A DNA stretch of 22,866 bases from Legionellales bacterium (GTDB lineage: Bacteria > Pseudomonadota > Gammaproteobacteria > WLWR01). The notes beneath the pieces are model-generated. The model ran no database searches and was not told the origin of the DNA. It saw only the letters and a program-made list of their open reading frames with translations. The stretch spans positions 1 to 22,866 of the forward strand of contig WLWR01000004.1 of assembly GCA_012103495.1 (NCBI GenBank). The letters run 5' to 3'. Positions 1 to 9,085 of this stretch are shown here, piece after piece; within the stretch, counting starts at the first letter, position 1; each line of letters opens with the position of its first letter. Position numbers and translations under genes: made by a program.

Positions 1-1
1 C

Positions 2-3000
2 GTTGGGTAGTTCTAATTGAGGTATAATTATCTTATGATTTGTTGATGTATCACTCCAAGATATAAAAGCACCAGCTGCATCCCAAGTATAACTAGCACC
101 AATAGTACCTCCACCTGCTAATATCGATGCACTTATTAATTGTAAGTACTCTCCATCTCCAGTACCACCAGCTAAAGTAAGTAAAGTAACTTCAGTTGTT
201 CCTAATGCTTCTAATTGTGCAGTTGTAATTAAAATAGTCTTTGTAGCTATGTCTGGTGAGTTTGCTAATCCATTTACTTGACTTATAGAAAACTCATCAG
301 TCGGCAATTTGAAAAAAACATCTCGAAGTGTTTGTTTATCTTGACGCTTGATGCATTGAATAAATTGTATTAATTGAGAGGCTGTTGCTTCTACTTGTGA
401 ATAGTATTCGATTGAATCTACACTACTCCATGATGCAAAAACCTTCTGCAAATCTGCTTCCATAGAATTTTTACACTCTGCATGCCACATGCCCAGCAAA
501 ATGGTTAGATCTGCTTTATTCAAAAAGCCAGTTAAATTATCCACCGCTGTCACAAAATCTTTATTCAACAAAATAGGCATGCACCGCTCGCTAATTAAAT
601 CAATCACTCTTGCCGATTCTAATGATTTTTCTGAGTCCTCATCTTTTGATATTTTTTCAGATGCTATCATCCGTTCATCTAAAGTCTTTAAGTCTGCAAA
701 ATCAGGTATCGAGCGCAGAGAATCTGGAAGTAACAAGTTAATTGTTTCCATGCTGCCATTTGAATTTAACCTCCTGTCTGCTGAAATAATGTGACCAATA
801 AAGTCATTGAAATTGCGATCGACCGCCAAATAGTTGGCCACTTGAGTATAATCGCTATCAGTCAACATTACTTTCAGAGAGTGATCAACTAGCTGCTTTT
901 GACCCTCCAGTGTCTTCAATTTATCCTCAAAATCATTTATTACCAGCACTGCTTCTAGCGATGGATAATCAACCATACCATCGATTGTCAATGTTTCAAG
1001 TCCTGATATTTTCTGTAAAAACAGTAACAATGCTTGTCGACTGTTGGCACTTTCTCCAGTAAAAATATCGCTAAGTAATGTTTGATTCACATGAATATAA
1101 CTGAGTAATTTGGGACACTCACTCAGTTTTTGCTCAACCAGAGATTTCTTTTCATCAGTGATCATTTTTAAAATCAATGGGACCCAAGCTTCTTTCTGAC
1201 AGTCTTTAAGTTTTTCAACAACGTCAGTTTTTAAATAATACTCTAAATCTTTCGCAATCAATGTTTCAAGAGCGCTGGGTGATATTCTACTGAATAACCA
1301 ATGTTTAATCTCCAACATTGAAAGTGAGTATTTCGTCACTTCTTTGAATGAAAGTTTACGAATGATTTTGGTATAAACTGTGTCTATAGCTCGTTGAAAT
1401 TGTCTATCTTCCATCGCTTGTGGTTGTCGCCCAGCTAATTGTGCTTTTATCCTTTTTAATTGATCACTCACAGTATTAATTTTTCTAGCCCAAGAATGAT
1501 AAATGAGTTTTAATGTGGGAAATATTCGCTTCAATGAATACCGACAATAACTCATGAAATACAGCACACTTCCCAAGCTTCGTGCCATCAATGACAATCG
1601 ATGAGGGTGTTTTAACCGATCAATGGTTTTATCAATCTTCTGCATGGTATATTTAATTACTTTGGCTAAGTGCACTCGACTGTATTTAATCCGATGCCCA
1701 TTTTGATTGTTAATTTCACGCAATGCTTTGGTTACATATTTCAAAACCTGTCGCTTGAGATGCTCAGGATCTAAGGTTTGATCCTTTTTCAAATGTTGAT
1801 CAATCCATACCATTATCTTTTGTTCAACTTCTTTTCCAATTTGTTTAAGAGCATGCTTATTATGGCGTTTTCTTGCTCTAAATAAACGTGGATAATAATC
1901 ATTGAGCTTTAAATTATGGAGATTGAATATGGGCTTTTCGTCTCGCCCACTGAATTGAAAATAAGCAGGTTTTATCTGATCATCTAAACCACGGTTACGT
2001 CCCATTCCTTGAACCGCTTTACTTGGATTGTTGGTACTGCTAGCAGTTTGTTCAGCAATACTGATCACGGTATGTAAATGTGGGTCATTAAACCCTTCTG
2101 TTTTTTTATTGCTCACATACATACCAATGAAGCCTAAGCGAAACAATACATCACATGTTTCTTCTGAAAGTCCACTAAGATAATCTGGTCTAAATGCTGT
2201 TTCTCTAATTTCTGGATTCAATGTTTCTAATGAGGTATGCGGTCGCTGTTTAGCACGCTCTGATAAGATACCGGTGTCTTCATCGTACAATCGATAATTG
2301 TCTTCTATCATTCCGGCAAACGGCTGTGAATCAGCAATTGGAGTTTCTGAATCTCCCATGTTCGTCATGACTGCTACCATTGCGTACTTATCAGCATAGG
2401 CAGCAAATCTTTTTATGAACTCGTTTTCTTGGATTTTTGAGCTACAACTCTCAGGCTCTTTCAATGTTTTAAATTGTTGATTCCCACTTAATGGCCAATT
2501 ATCAATAAAATCCTTCAAATCTTGTTCCCTGTCAGATCGTATCAAGATTTGAATTTCATTAGATAAAAAGGTAAGCAATTCACTGATATCCTTTATCAAG
2601 GTAATTCTCTCAAGTGTTTGTGCACCTATTTTCCCTGCCAATTTTTTCTGATAATAGTCTATGTTTCTTTGTTCATACTTATCGATGACCATTTGATAAA
2701 AAATATCAAAATTCTTCTTGCGTAATTGATTGTGATCTATCTCATCCAATTCTGTAATGTCCATCAAGACATATTCAATTAAATTATGAAATATGCTGCT
2801 CTTTAAATGTTGTAAAAGACTTGTCTTTGATAGATGAGTCTGTAATCGAGCCACTTCATCATTTTCTTTTTTATCTTCACTTTGTTTTGCTTGATGCGAT
2901 GAAGTATCATCTGACTGTATCGCTGAAATATCTTCTCCAAGTTGTTGTTCCCTTGCTTGTTTGTCACACTCAGTCACATGCCATTCTATCGGTGGAAATT

Positions 3001-4534
3001 CAAGAAAATCTTCAACCTCTTCTCGATCACGAACATTTCCATCGACATAAACATTGCGAAGCTGCTCCCGACGCTTTAACTTATCTATCTGCACCTCCAG
3101 ATCCGTCTCTACTTTATATGCCCTGCTTCTTTGAATTTTTAATTGCTTCCTTATGTCACTCACTTTCAATCCAAGTGCGTAACACAAATTAATCAGAGAT
3201 TCATTTCCTTTGTTGCCATCCTCAATGAGACATAATATTTTACGCGCAGCCGGTACTTCCATTCCCCATCGCAAGGAAGAGGTACTATCGGACATGTTTT
3301 GCTGATTTTTTTGAATATGAAAAGGCAGTGTTTCAACCATGCTACTCGCCGCTGAGCTTCGATCAGGTTCAATAGTTCCCATGACTTTAAGCAACAGACT
3401 ATTTTTCAAATTACGCCAAAACTCACTGCGCCAAAAACGATAGGTTCGTAGCTTATTTCGATCACCCATATTACGCGCTTGTCTCATATACAATTCAGGA
3501 AATTGTCCCTGCCCAGCTTCTTGTTTTTGACCGCTGGACATAATGGCAACCGGTCGGCAACCAGATAATTTATACGTTTCTTCATTGGGGGTGGCTGTTA
3601 AGAACATTGACAGCCTTTTTTTTGATAATTCAAGTAAGCGAACTCGACGTCGCTCAGTTTGCATGATTAAGTGTTGTTCATCAAAACTTAAAAAGATCCG
3701 CTCTGAATCGGCGTTCAACAATTTTTGATAGTGACCATCTAATAAGCGTTCACTGGAAGCAACGATCAGTTTTGCTGATGCAGTTTTTTCGGATAGCGAA
3801 TTCAACAGGTGATCCGAATGATCATCATCTTCCCGAATAACATCAATCCCATCGACCAAAGCATCCGGCAACAATCGCCTCAAATCATCTTGGAATTGCT
3901 TAACCAATTTATCAGGAATAGCAAACACCCCATGATTACCCGATGTTGTTAAAACTAACATCCAAAGTGCTTGAACATAGGTTTTGCCCGATCCAGTTGC
4001 TAAGGCGACCAGCAAGTTAGTGATATCTTCTTCAGAATCTATTTTGGTAATGATATTGTGCAAAGTCACCAAGTGTGTGGTGTATAAATCAATTTTACCA
4101 GGCCCGCCAATGGTGTGCCCCATCAACTGATTGGTGGCTGTGTACTGCCCGGAGGGTGTTCTTTTGATAGTAAGTGGTTGTGATGCTAGTAATTCAGCTA
4201 CCTCGCAATCAGAATAATCTCTAATTTTTTTTACCAGCGATTCATGGTCAGAGTCCGATGATTTACTCTCAGAATTAGCTTCAAGCGTCACTTGAAATGA
4301 ATCATTATCAGTTGCGTTGATAGTGAGTTTATATAATTGCCCATCAATGATTATTGAATCGGGAGCATTAGATGTTGACTTGGATTCTTCACGCTCCTTA
4401 ATGATATCAAGACATGAGTTAAAAAGACTTTTTCCCTCATTCAATGACCTTGTTTTGAAGAAGTGTAAGGCAGCGTAGCTTAAATAAACCGATCGTGCCG
4501 ATGTTAACAGCAGTTCTTTATTTACTATCTTCAT
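2..4534 (-). CDS. Giant SF2 helicase-like protein, C-terminus cut by window edge
   Basis: I read this minus-strand frame codon by codon: it is open from ATG at 4534 to the window edge, at least 1511 codons, with an in-frame stop just upstream (4556-4558). Helicase superfamily 2 motifs appear in order: Walker A ATGSGKT (residues 179-185), motif II DEQH (285-288), motif III-like TATP (313-316), a motif V-like KTEGFNDP stretch near 810-820, and motif VI QGMGRNR (842-848). Motifs III and VI lie ~530 residues apart, far more than the usual 200-300, so a large charged domain sits between or within the RecA lobes. A further 660+ mostly helical, Lys/Glu-rich residues follow, and from ~1430 the chain becomes Gly/Thr/Ser/Ala-rich. 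ATP-dependent nucleic-acid translocation is inferred from the motifs; substrate and pathway are unknown. No good ribosome site is visible. A TATAAT-like box (4544-4549, minus) lies only 9 bases before the ATG. It could be a defence helicase, a DEAD/SNF2 relative or a secreted effector. Confidence 0.8.
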   Translation of the reverse strand, partial: MKIVNKELLLTSARSVYLSYAALHFFKTRSLNEGKSLFNSCLDIIKEREESKSTSNAPDSIIIDGQLYKLTINATDNDSFQVTLEANSESKSSDSDHESLVKKIRDYSDCEVAELLASQPLTIKRTPSGQYTATNQLMGHTIGGPGKIDLYTTHLVTLHNIITKIDSEEDITNLLVALATGSGKTYVQALWMLVLTTSGNHGVFAIPDKLVKQFQDDLRRLLPDALVDGIDVIREDDDHSDHLLNSLSEKTASAKLIVASSERLLDGHYQKLLNADSERIFLSFDEQHLIMQTERRRVRLLELSKKRLSMFLTATPNEETYKLSGCRPVAIMSSGQKQEAGQGQFPELYMRQARNMGDRNKLRTYRFWRSEFWRNLKNSLLLKVMGTIEPDRSSAASSMVETLPFHIQKNQQNMSDSTSSLRWGMEVPAARKILCLIEDGNKGNESLINLCYALGLKVSDIRKQLKIQRSRAYKVETDLEVQIDKLKRREQLRNVYVDGNVRDREEVEDFLEFPPIEWHVTECDKQAREQQLGEDISAIQSDDTSSHQAKQSEDKKENDEVARLQTHLSKTSLLQHLKSSIFHNLIEYVLMDITELDEIDHNQLRKKNFDIFYQMVIDKYEQRNIDYYQKKLAGKIGAQTLERITLIKDISELLTFLSNEIQILIRSDREQDLKDFIDNWPLSGNQQFKTLKEPESCSSKIQENEFIKRFAAYADKYAMVAVMTNMGDSETPIADSQPFAGMIEDNYRLYDEDTGILSERAKQRPHTSLETLNPEIRETAFRPDYLSGLSEETCDVLFRLGFIGMYVSNKKTEGFNDPHLHTVISIAEQTASSTNNPSKAVQGMGRNRGLDDQIKPAYFQFSGRDEKPIFNLHNLKLNDYYPRLFRARKRHNKHALKQIGKEVEQKIMVWIDQHLKKDQTLDPEHLKRQVLKYVTKALREINNQNGHRIKYSRVHLAKVIKYTMQKIDKTIDRLKHPHRLSLMARSLGSVLYFMSYCRYSLKRIFPTLKLIYHSWARKINTVSDQLKRIKAQLAGRQPQAMEDRQFQRAIDTVYTKIIRKLSFKEVTKYSLSMLEIKHWLFSRISPSALETLIAKDLEYYLKTDVVEKLKDCQKEAWVPLILKMITDEKKSLVEQKLSECPKLLSYIHVNQTLLSDIFTGESANSRQALLLFLQKISGLETLTIDGMVDYPSLEAVLVINDFEDKLKTLEGQKQLVDHSLKVMLTDSDYTQVANYLAVDRNFNDFIGHIISADRRLNSNGSMETINLLLPDSLRSIPDFADLKTLDERMIASEKISKDEDSEKSLESARVIDLISERCMPILLNKDFVTAVDNLTGFLNKADLTILLGMWHAECKNSMEADLQKVFASWSSVDSIEYYSQVEATASQLIQFIQCIKRQDKQTLRDVFFKLPTDEFSISQVNGLANSPDIATKTILITTAQLEALGTTEVTLLTLAGGTGDGEYLQLISASILAGGGTIGASYTWDAAGAFISWSDTSTNHKIIIPQLELPN

Positions 4535-4750
4535 AAATGATTTATTATATCTCTATCATAGGAAGCTCCCTAAAATATCATTAATTGCTTAAGAAAACAT
4601 TAAATTTTCCCTTATCAGCCCTTTTAATCTTTGCCTAGGATAGAAATCACTAACGGGGATAAAACTTGATACGGGATAAAAGTATTAATTAATATTTTGT
4701 TAATCTAATCCTGATAATCTCAACCTAAATTTCAATGTGTTTTATATAGT
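4535..4750. promoter_or_regulatory. Divergent intergenic region, helicase-like gene / membrane protein
   Basis: This 216-bp, very AT-rich spacer separates two genes transcribed away from each other, so it should hold both promoters. On the minus strand a TATAAT match lies at 4544-4549 without a good -35 box. I cannot assign a plus-strand promoter with confidence. No gene or stable hairpin was seen. Confidence 0.4.
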
Positions 4751-5932
4751 GTGGCTTTATTAAGTAAAGATCTTAAAACTTCAAATGATGTAATGAGTCA
4801 TGAACTTTTTGATGAGGCATTGATATTAAATGAAGTTGATTCAAAAAAATTAGTTGACCAAATTGAGAATCGCAACTTCGAAGACAGCTCAATGAATGCC
4901 GATGTCTCATCTGAGCATGATGAGTTTATACCCAACAATTATTCTATCAGTTGGTATCGAAAAAATGGTGCTAATCGCGCAATTATATGGACTGATACCG
5001 CTCTGCAACAGTATAACAACCCACCTGCAATGATTGACTACATTACAAAAACACAATTAGAAGCAGCGGAAATTAAAATCAACGCCTATCGCTCCAACAA
5101 GGAAATGTGGCAAAGTTGGGTCATTGCAACGAGCAGCTTATATGCTATTTGGACGACTGCCGTCAAAGCAGCAGATAGTTATGACTATTCAGCTGATAAC
5201 TTTCCAGTTCCCAAATTAGAATTACTGACACCTTTAGATAGCTTAGTTACGATATTTGCGCCGATTATCTCCAGTGCTATCTTATTCGGGTATCGATTTT
5301 ATAAACATGGATCTTTCACCTTCACGAGTGAAGATCGTGAGGATCTTATAAGCTTCAATATGCAAATGCGCGGTATGATGATTGGCAATAATTTTGCCAA
5401 CTCTCTTGTCAAAATTGTGTTTGAATGGAGCTTGGAATCTATAAGCCAGATCGCTATTCATTGTTTGCTCAGTGGTGCATTGACAGGAATGGGATTGATT
5501 GTAGCCAATTTTTTATTCATGACGTTAAAGGAAGGATTCAAAGCTGCTAAAGCGCCAGAACCACATGAAAATATTGTAATAGCTTTCTGGAGAGGTTGTA
5601 AACAAGCTGCAACTGACTTTATGAATCAAGATAATTTGAAATTGTTTGGTATCGGGGTTGTAACCGGAGGTATCCATTGTTTAGTTCCACTTTTAATGAC
5701 GGCTTTAGCAGGATTGATTCCCCCTGTTGCTGCGATTGTAGTAACAGTTATAATTATTTCAGCAATGAATTATTGGATTCTTAACAAAGCAAAACCCACA
5801 AATAAAATAAAAGTCATTAACCAGCATGGTTTATTTTCCAAACCTCACAGTAACGAAAAGCCTGTAGTAGAAAATGTAGATGACAGCAAAACTTCAAACA
5901 GTCTGATCATTTCAGAAAATATCTGCATGTAA
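4751..5932 (+). CDS. Unrecognised multi-pass membrane protein (393 aa)
   Basis: I do not recognise this family. The first ~115 residues are hydrophilic and acidic. Hydrophobic, probably membrane-spanning stretches follow at about 163-183, 232-258, 297-321 and 323-345, with a weaker one at 121-140. The last ~45 residues are polar. There is no N-terminal signal peptide. The longest frame starts with GTG at 4751; an ATG at 4793 (residue 15) is an alternative, and neither has a convincing Shine-Dalgarno, so the start is uncertain. The gene is divergent from the helicase-like gene and its stop lies 9 bp from the stop of the next, convergent gene. A long soluble N-terminus with internal membrane segments and a polar tail occurs in some Legionellales effectors, but nothing here proves secretion. 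Confidence 0.7.
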   Translation: MALLSKDLKTSNDVMSHELFDEALILNEVDSKKLVDQIENRNFEDSSMNADVSSEHDEFIPNNYSISWYRKNGANRAIIWTDTALQQYNNPPAMIDYITKTQLEAAEIKINAYRSNKEMWQSWVIATSSLYAIWTTAVKAADSYDYSADNFPVPKLELLTPLDSLVTIFAPIISSAILFGYRFYKHGSFTFTSEDREDLISFNMQMRGMMIGNNFANSLVKIVFEWSLESISQIAIHCLLSGALTGMGLIVANFLFMTLKEGFKAAKAPEPHENIVIAFWRGCKQAATDFMNQDNLKLFGIGVVTGGIHCLVPLLMTALAGLIPPVAAIVVTVIIISAMNYWILNKAKPTNKIKVINQHGLFSKPHSNEKPVVENVDDSKTSNSLIISENICM

Positions 5933-5941
5933 CTTATAAAT

Positions 5942-6817
5942 TTACATGTTCGGGCTAAAATTAATCAGTTTAGATTCCCGTGTGTCTGCCAACAGAATGC
6001 TAGAATTATCAGTAAACTCAGTAGATAACTGTTGTAAAAGTTCACTGTGTATGGACCAAGTATTGTAGGCTTTTGAAAATGCATACATACTTATAAAAAT
6101 TGCTGCGGTGGCAATACCACTGGTTAAAACACTGGTTGCGATTAACAAACCAAAAATTGATGTGGTACCTGCTATGGCAATGCCACAGGTTAAAATATTC
6201 GTTGCAACCAGCAAGCCAAAAATCGATGTAGCGCCTATTGAAGCGGTGACTATCATAGCGAACCGCGAGCGTTTGATGCACTGTTGTAACTGTTGACAAG
6301 ATTGAGTCAATGAATCAGAGTTTTTCATGATTGCTGTGAGTCTTTTTTTTATTTCCAAATGAAATTCAACATTGGATATGATCAACCCTGGCAATGTTAC
6401 AGGACATGGAACAGCACTTGGCCAAAAGAACCCTAGGCTAAGATAATTCAACCGCAAAGAATTTGTTAATTGTGGGTGTGGAATGCTTGTAAAAGTTGTC
6501 AAAAACCATTGTACCGCTGCAGCACAATTATTACTAAGCAAGTGAGTAGGATTCTTTTCGTAATACGCTTTCCATTTATTTTCAATCTCGCTAGGATCCG
6601 CTTCAATAACAAATGTGCAAACGGTATTGGCTTGCGTTTCACGGCTGTTATCAAATTTCCTCCAACCTTTTGACTCCCTTTTCTTCTCACTTGGTTTTTT
6701 TGAACGATCAATGCAATAAAAAGTACCATCATCTTGGTTGTTCAAGGTAACACGAAGATGGCTACATTGTAGATGATGATAGTTTTCAATGTTTACTGTA
6801 ATTTTTGATTTTGCCAT
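5942..6817 (-). CDS. Unrecognised protein with NC motif and duplicated TM hairpin (~291 aa)
   Basis: No family is recognised with confidence. The soluble N-terminal part (1-150) has a His-rich start (YHH...CSHLRVTL, His20) and the stretch LLSNNCAAAVQWFL with Cys98. An 'NC' followed by a hydrophobic helix, downstream of a His on a strand, recalls the permuted NlpC/P60 (LRAT-like) thiol enzymes, though this is only a motif-level resemblance. Residues ~187-249 form a hydrophobic block in which a 22-residue segment is repeated in tandem (SIFGLLVATNILT / SIFGLLIATSVLT), giving two or three membrane spans. The polar C-terminus is ~40 residues. ATG at 6817 is chosen; an in-frame TTG at 6826 would add three residues, and neither has a good Shine-Dalgarno. 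The gene converges with the 393-aa membrane protein, 9 bp between stops. Confidence 0.65.
   Translation of the reverse strand: MAKSKITVNIENYHHLQCSHLRVTLNNQDDGTFYCIDRSKKPSEKKRESKGWRKFDNSRETQANTVCTFVIEADPSEIENKWKAYYEKNPTHLLSNNCAAAVQWFLTTFTSIPHPQLTNSLRLNYLSLGFFWPSAVPCPVTLPGLIISNVEFHLEIKKRLTAIMKNSDSLTQSCQQLQQCIKRSRFAMIVTASIGATSIFGLLVATNILTCGIAIAGTTSIFGLLIATSVLTSGIATAAIFISMYAFSKAYNTWSIHSELLQQLSTEFTDNSSILLADTRESKLINFSPNM
6111..6242 (-). repeat. Tandem duplication of a 66-bp coding unit
   Basis: Two adjacent 66-bp units (6111-6176 and 6177-6242) match at about 47 of 66 positions by my hand alignment. They encode the two similar hydrophobic 22-residue segments of the overlapping protein. The period is a multiple of three, so the frame is kept. 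This looks like an in-frame duplication of one membrane segment that has since diverged. Confidence 0.75.
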
Positions 6818-6920
6818 ATGAATCAAACAACCAAATTCACAATGTTTTTAATAGGTTACTATTTAACTATTAAGGAAATATTAAGGCAAGTGAAATGAGA
6901 AAGTGTCTGAATATTGTCCT

Positions 6921-7052
6921 CTATAGCCATCGTACTTGCAGCTGCGAATTTTAAGCGCGCATGGGACGGCATTTTGCGCCGTTTCTGATGAAAAAAATCC
7001 TCGAATGAGCTCGGCGAGTCCTGCGGTTTTTTTCAATCCAAACGGCGCAATC
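6921..7052 (+). repeat. Dispersed intergenic repeat, copy A (structured)
   Basis: This copy sits between the NC-motif protein and the end of ligA. It contains the core GCGAATTTTAA (6944-6954) and then blocks that recur in inverse orientation near 17380-17480. Internally GCGCCGTTT (about 6975) is mirrored by AAACGGCGC (about 7040), and a run of seven A is mirrored by seven T around a CTCG/CGAG stem, so the element can fold into a long hairpin. On the minus strand it lies just after the ligA stop and could act as its transcription terminator. The ends of the element are not sharply defined. Confidence 0.6.
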
Positions 7053-7054
7053 TA

Positions 7055-9085
7055 TCAATCATCCATCGCCAACTGAGCCAATAAATCATTCAATTGATGC
7101 TCTGTTAGTACACGAACGCCCAATGCTTGAGCTTTTATCAATTTACTGCCTGGATCACGACCGGCCACTACAAAATTGGTTTGGCTGGACACACTGCCAC
7201 TGACTTTGGCCCCCAACGCTATCAATGCCGCTTTGGCTTGTTCACGACTCATGCCTTCCAAGGTGCCAGTTAATACAAATCGTTGCTCGGCCAGCGGTTG
7301 TGCGCTTTGATCCATCGGTGCTGGTTGAGGCCAATGCACACCATACTTTAACAATTGCTCAATCACCGCTTGATTGTGCGGTTCGTGAAAAAAACCTACG
7401 ACTTGCGTTGCGACCACCGGCCCCACATCATCTATTTGTTGCAATGCCTCTTCATCTGCTTGGCTAAGTGTGGTTAAGTCGCTAAAATGTTGCGCCAATA
7501 CCTGTGCTGTGGTTTCCCCCACTTCGCGAATGCCCAACGCAAATAAAAATCGAGCCAAGGTGGTGGATTTGCTGTGTTCCAATGCCGTCAATAAATTGGT
7601 TGCTGATTTTTCCCCCATGCGTTCCAATTGCATCAACGCTGTGAGTGGTAACTGGTAAACATCAGCGATGGAATGCAGCAACTGCCGATCCACCAATTGA
7701 TCAACCAACTTATCCCCCAATCCTTCAATGTCCATCGCTCGTCTTGCAGCAAAATGTTTAATCCGCTGTTTCAATTGCGCTGAACACGCCAATCCACCCA
7801 CGCAGCGTGCGACAGCTTCTGCTGGTAAATGCAAAACGTCGGAACCACACACAGGACATTGCCTTGGCAATACAATCGCTTGGGTGTGTGCCGGTCGCCG
7901 CTCTTTGAGCACCGCGACGACTTCTGGGATCACATCGCCAGCCCGTCGTACAATCACCTGATCTCCTACGCGAATGTCTTTACGTGCAATTTCATTCATA
8001 TTGTGCAATGTGGCATTGCTGACTGTAACACCACCTACCACCACCGGCTTAAGTCGTGCAACCGGTGTGAGAGCACCGGTCCGTCCGACTTGAAATTCCA
8101 CTGAATTTACCGTAGTGATTTCCTCTTGTGCTGGAAATTTATGTGCCAATGCCCAACGTGGAGCGCGTGACACAAACCCCAGCTGTTGCTGCAAGGCCAA
8201 CGCGTCAACTTTGTACACCACGCCATCCACTTCATAGGGTAAGCTGGCTCGTTTGGCTAATATTTCGGCATGAAATGCGAGGCATGCCATTTCATTAATG
8301 GCGACTCGATTTTCACTGCATACAGGAAATCCCCACTGTTGCAATTGTTGCAAGATCGCATGATGCGTATCTGGCAAACAGTAGCCTTGCACCTGACCAA
8401 CGGCATACGCATAAAAATTCAACGGTCTGTGTGCCGTGATGTTGGGATCCAATTGCCGCAGACTACCCGCAGCCGCATTGCGTGGGTTGGCAAAGATTTT
8501 TTCCCCAGCTTGCTCGGCTTGTTCATTGAGTTTGATAAATCCTGCTTTGGGCATGAACACTTCCCCACGCACTTCCAACACGGTGGGAAAATCTTGCGTG
8601 CGCAATTGCAATGGAATGGCTTCAATGGTTTTCACATTCGCGGTAACATCTTCACCATTCATCCCATCACCACGTGTGGCCGCCTGGTAAAATTGGCCTT
8701 GCCGATAGGTAATGCTGACCGCTAATCCATCTAATTTAGGTTCACACACAAATGCCAAATCGTCCGTATCGTGTAATCGATCACGAATGCGCTTGCCAAA
8801 AGCCAATACTTCCGTCTCACTAAATGCATTGTTCAATGAGAGCATTGGAACAGTATGAGTAACTGATTGAAATGCTGTTGAGGGTTGCGCACCAACTCGC
8901 TGGGTGGGTGAATCCGGAGTAATCGATTCAGGGTGAGCTTGCTCTAATTGCTGCAATTGCATAAACAGCCGATCATATTCAGCATCCAAAATGCTCGGTG
9001 CATCCAATACATAATACCGATAATTGTAATCGTTGATTTGGCGACGCAACTGGTTAATCTGTTGTTCAATGTCAGTGGCTGTCAT
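7055..9085 (-). CDS. ligA: NAD-dependent DNA ligase LigA
   Basis: This enzyme seals nicks in duplex DNA during replication and repair, using NAD as AMP donor. The 676-residue length is normal for the family. Visible parts are the N-terminal Ia domain (YYVLDAP...EYDRL), the adenylation motif KLDG with nucleophile Lys117, the conserved ATRGDG (residues 136-141), the OB-fold region around 330-390, the four-cysteine zinc finger (Cys410, Cys413, Cys428, Cys434), helix-hairpin-helix repeats through ~450-560, and a C-terminal BRCT domain (~596-672). The ATG at 9085 has an AGG-type ribosome site about nine bases upstream. In many gammaproteobacteria ligA follows zipA directly; here a plus-strand DUF4254 gene separates them, so ligA probably has its own promoter in 9086-9243. 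Confidence 0.97.
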   Translation of the reverse strand: MTATDIEQQINQLRRQINDYNYRYYVLDAPSILDAEYDRLFMQLQQLEQAHPESITPDSPTQRVGAQPSTAFQSVTHTVPMLSLNNAFSETEVLAFGKRIRDRLHDTDDLAFVCEPKLDGLAVSITYRQGQFYQAATRGDGMNGEDVTANVKTIEAIPLQLRTQDFPTVLEVRGEVFMPKAGFIKLNEQAEQAGEKIFANPRNAAAGSLRQLDPNITAHRPLNFYAYAVGQVQGYCLPDTHHAILQQLQQWGFPVCSENRVAINEMACLAFHAEILAKRASLPYEVDGVVYKVDALALQQQLGFVSRAPRWALAHKFPAQEEITTVNSVEFQVGRTGALTPVARLKPVVVGGVTVSNATLHNMNEIARKDIRVGDQVIVRRAGDVIPEVVAVLKERRPAHTQAIVLPRQCPVCGSDVLHLPAEAVARCVGGLACSAQLKQRIKHFAARRAMDIEGLGDKLVDQLVDRQLLHSIADVYQLPLTALMQLERMGEKSATNLLTALEHSKSTTLARFLFALGIREVGETTAQVLAQHFSDLTTLSQADEEALQQIDDVGPVVATQVVGFFHEPHNQAVIEQLLKYGVHWPQPAPMDQSAQPLAEQRFVLTGTLEGMSREQAKAALIALGAKVSGSVSSQTNFVVAGRDPGSKLIKAQALGVRVLTEHQLNDLLAQLAMDD

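Noticed and set aside
2821..3192. Plus-strand ORF of 123 aa inside the giant helicase-like gene
   Set aside because: It is antisense to a continuous coding frame with helicase motifs, has no ribosome site and its composition looks like a mirror of the coding strand. The same applies to the smaller plus-strand frames at 489-794 and 3543-3728.
8270..8725. 151-aa plus-strand ORF antisense to ligA
   Set aside because: It lies fully within the conserved adenylation domain of ligA, and the translated sequence has no family resemblance or ribosome site.
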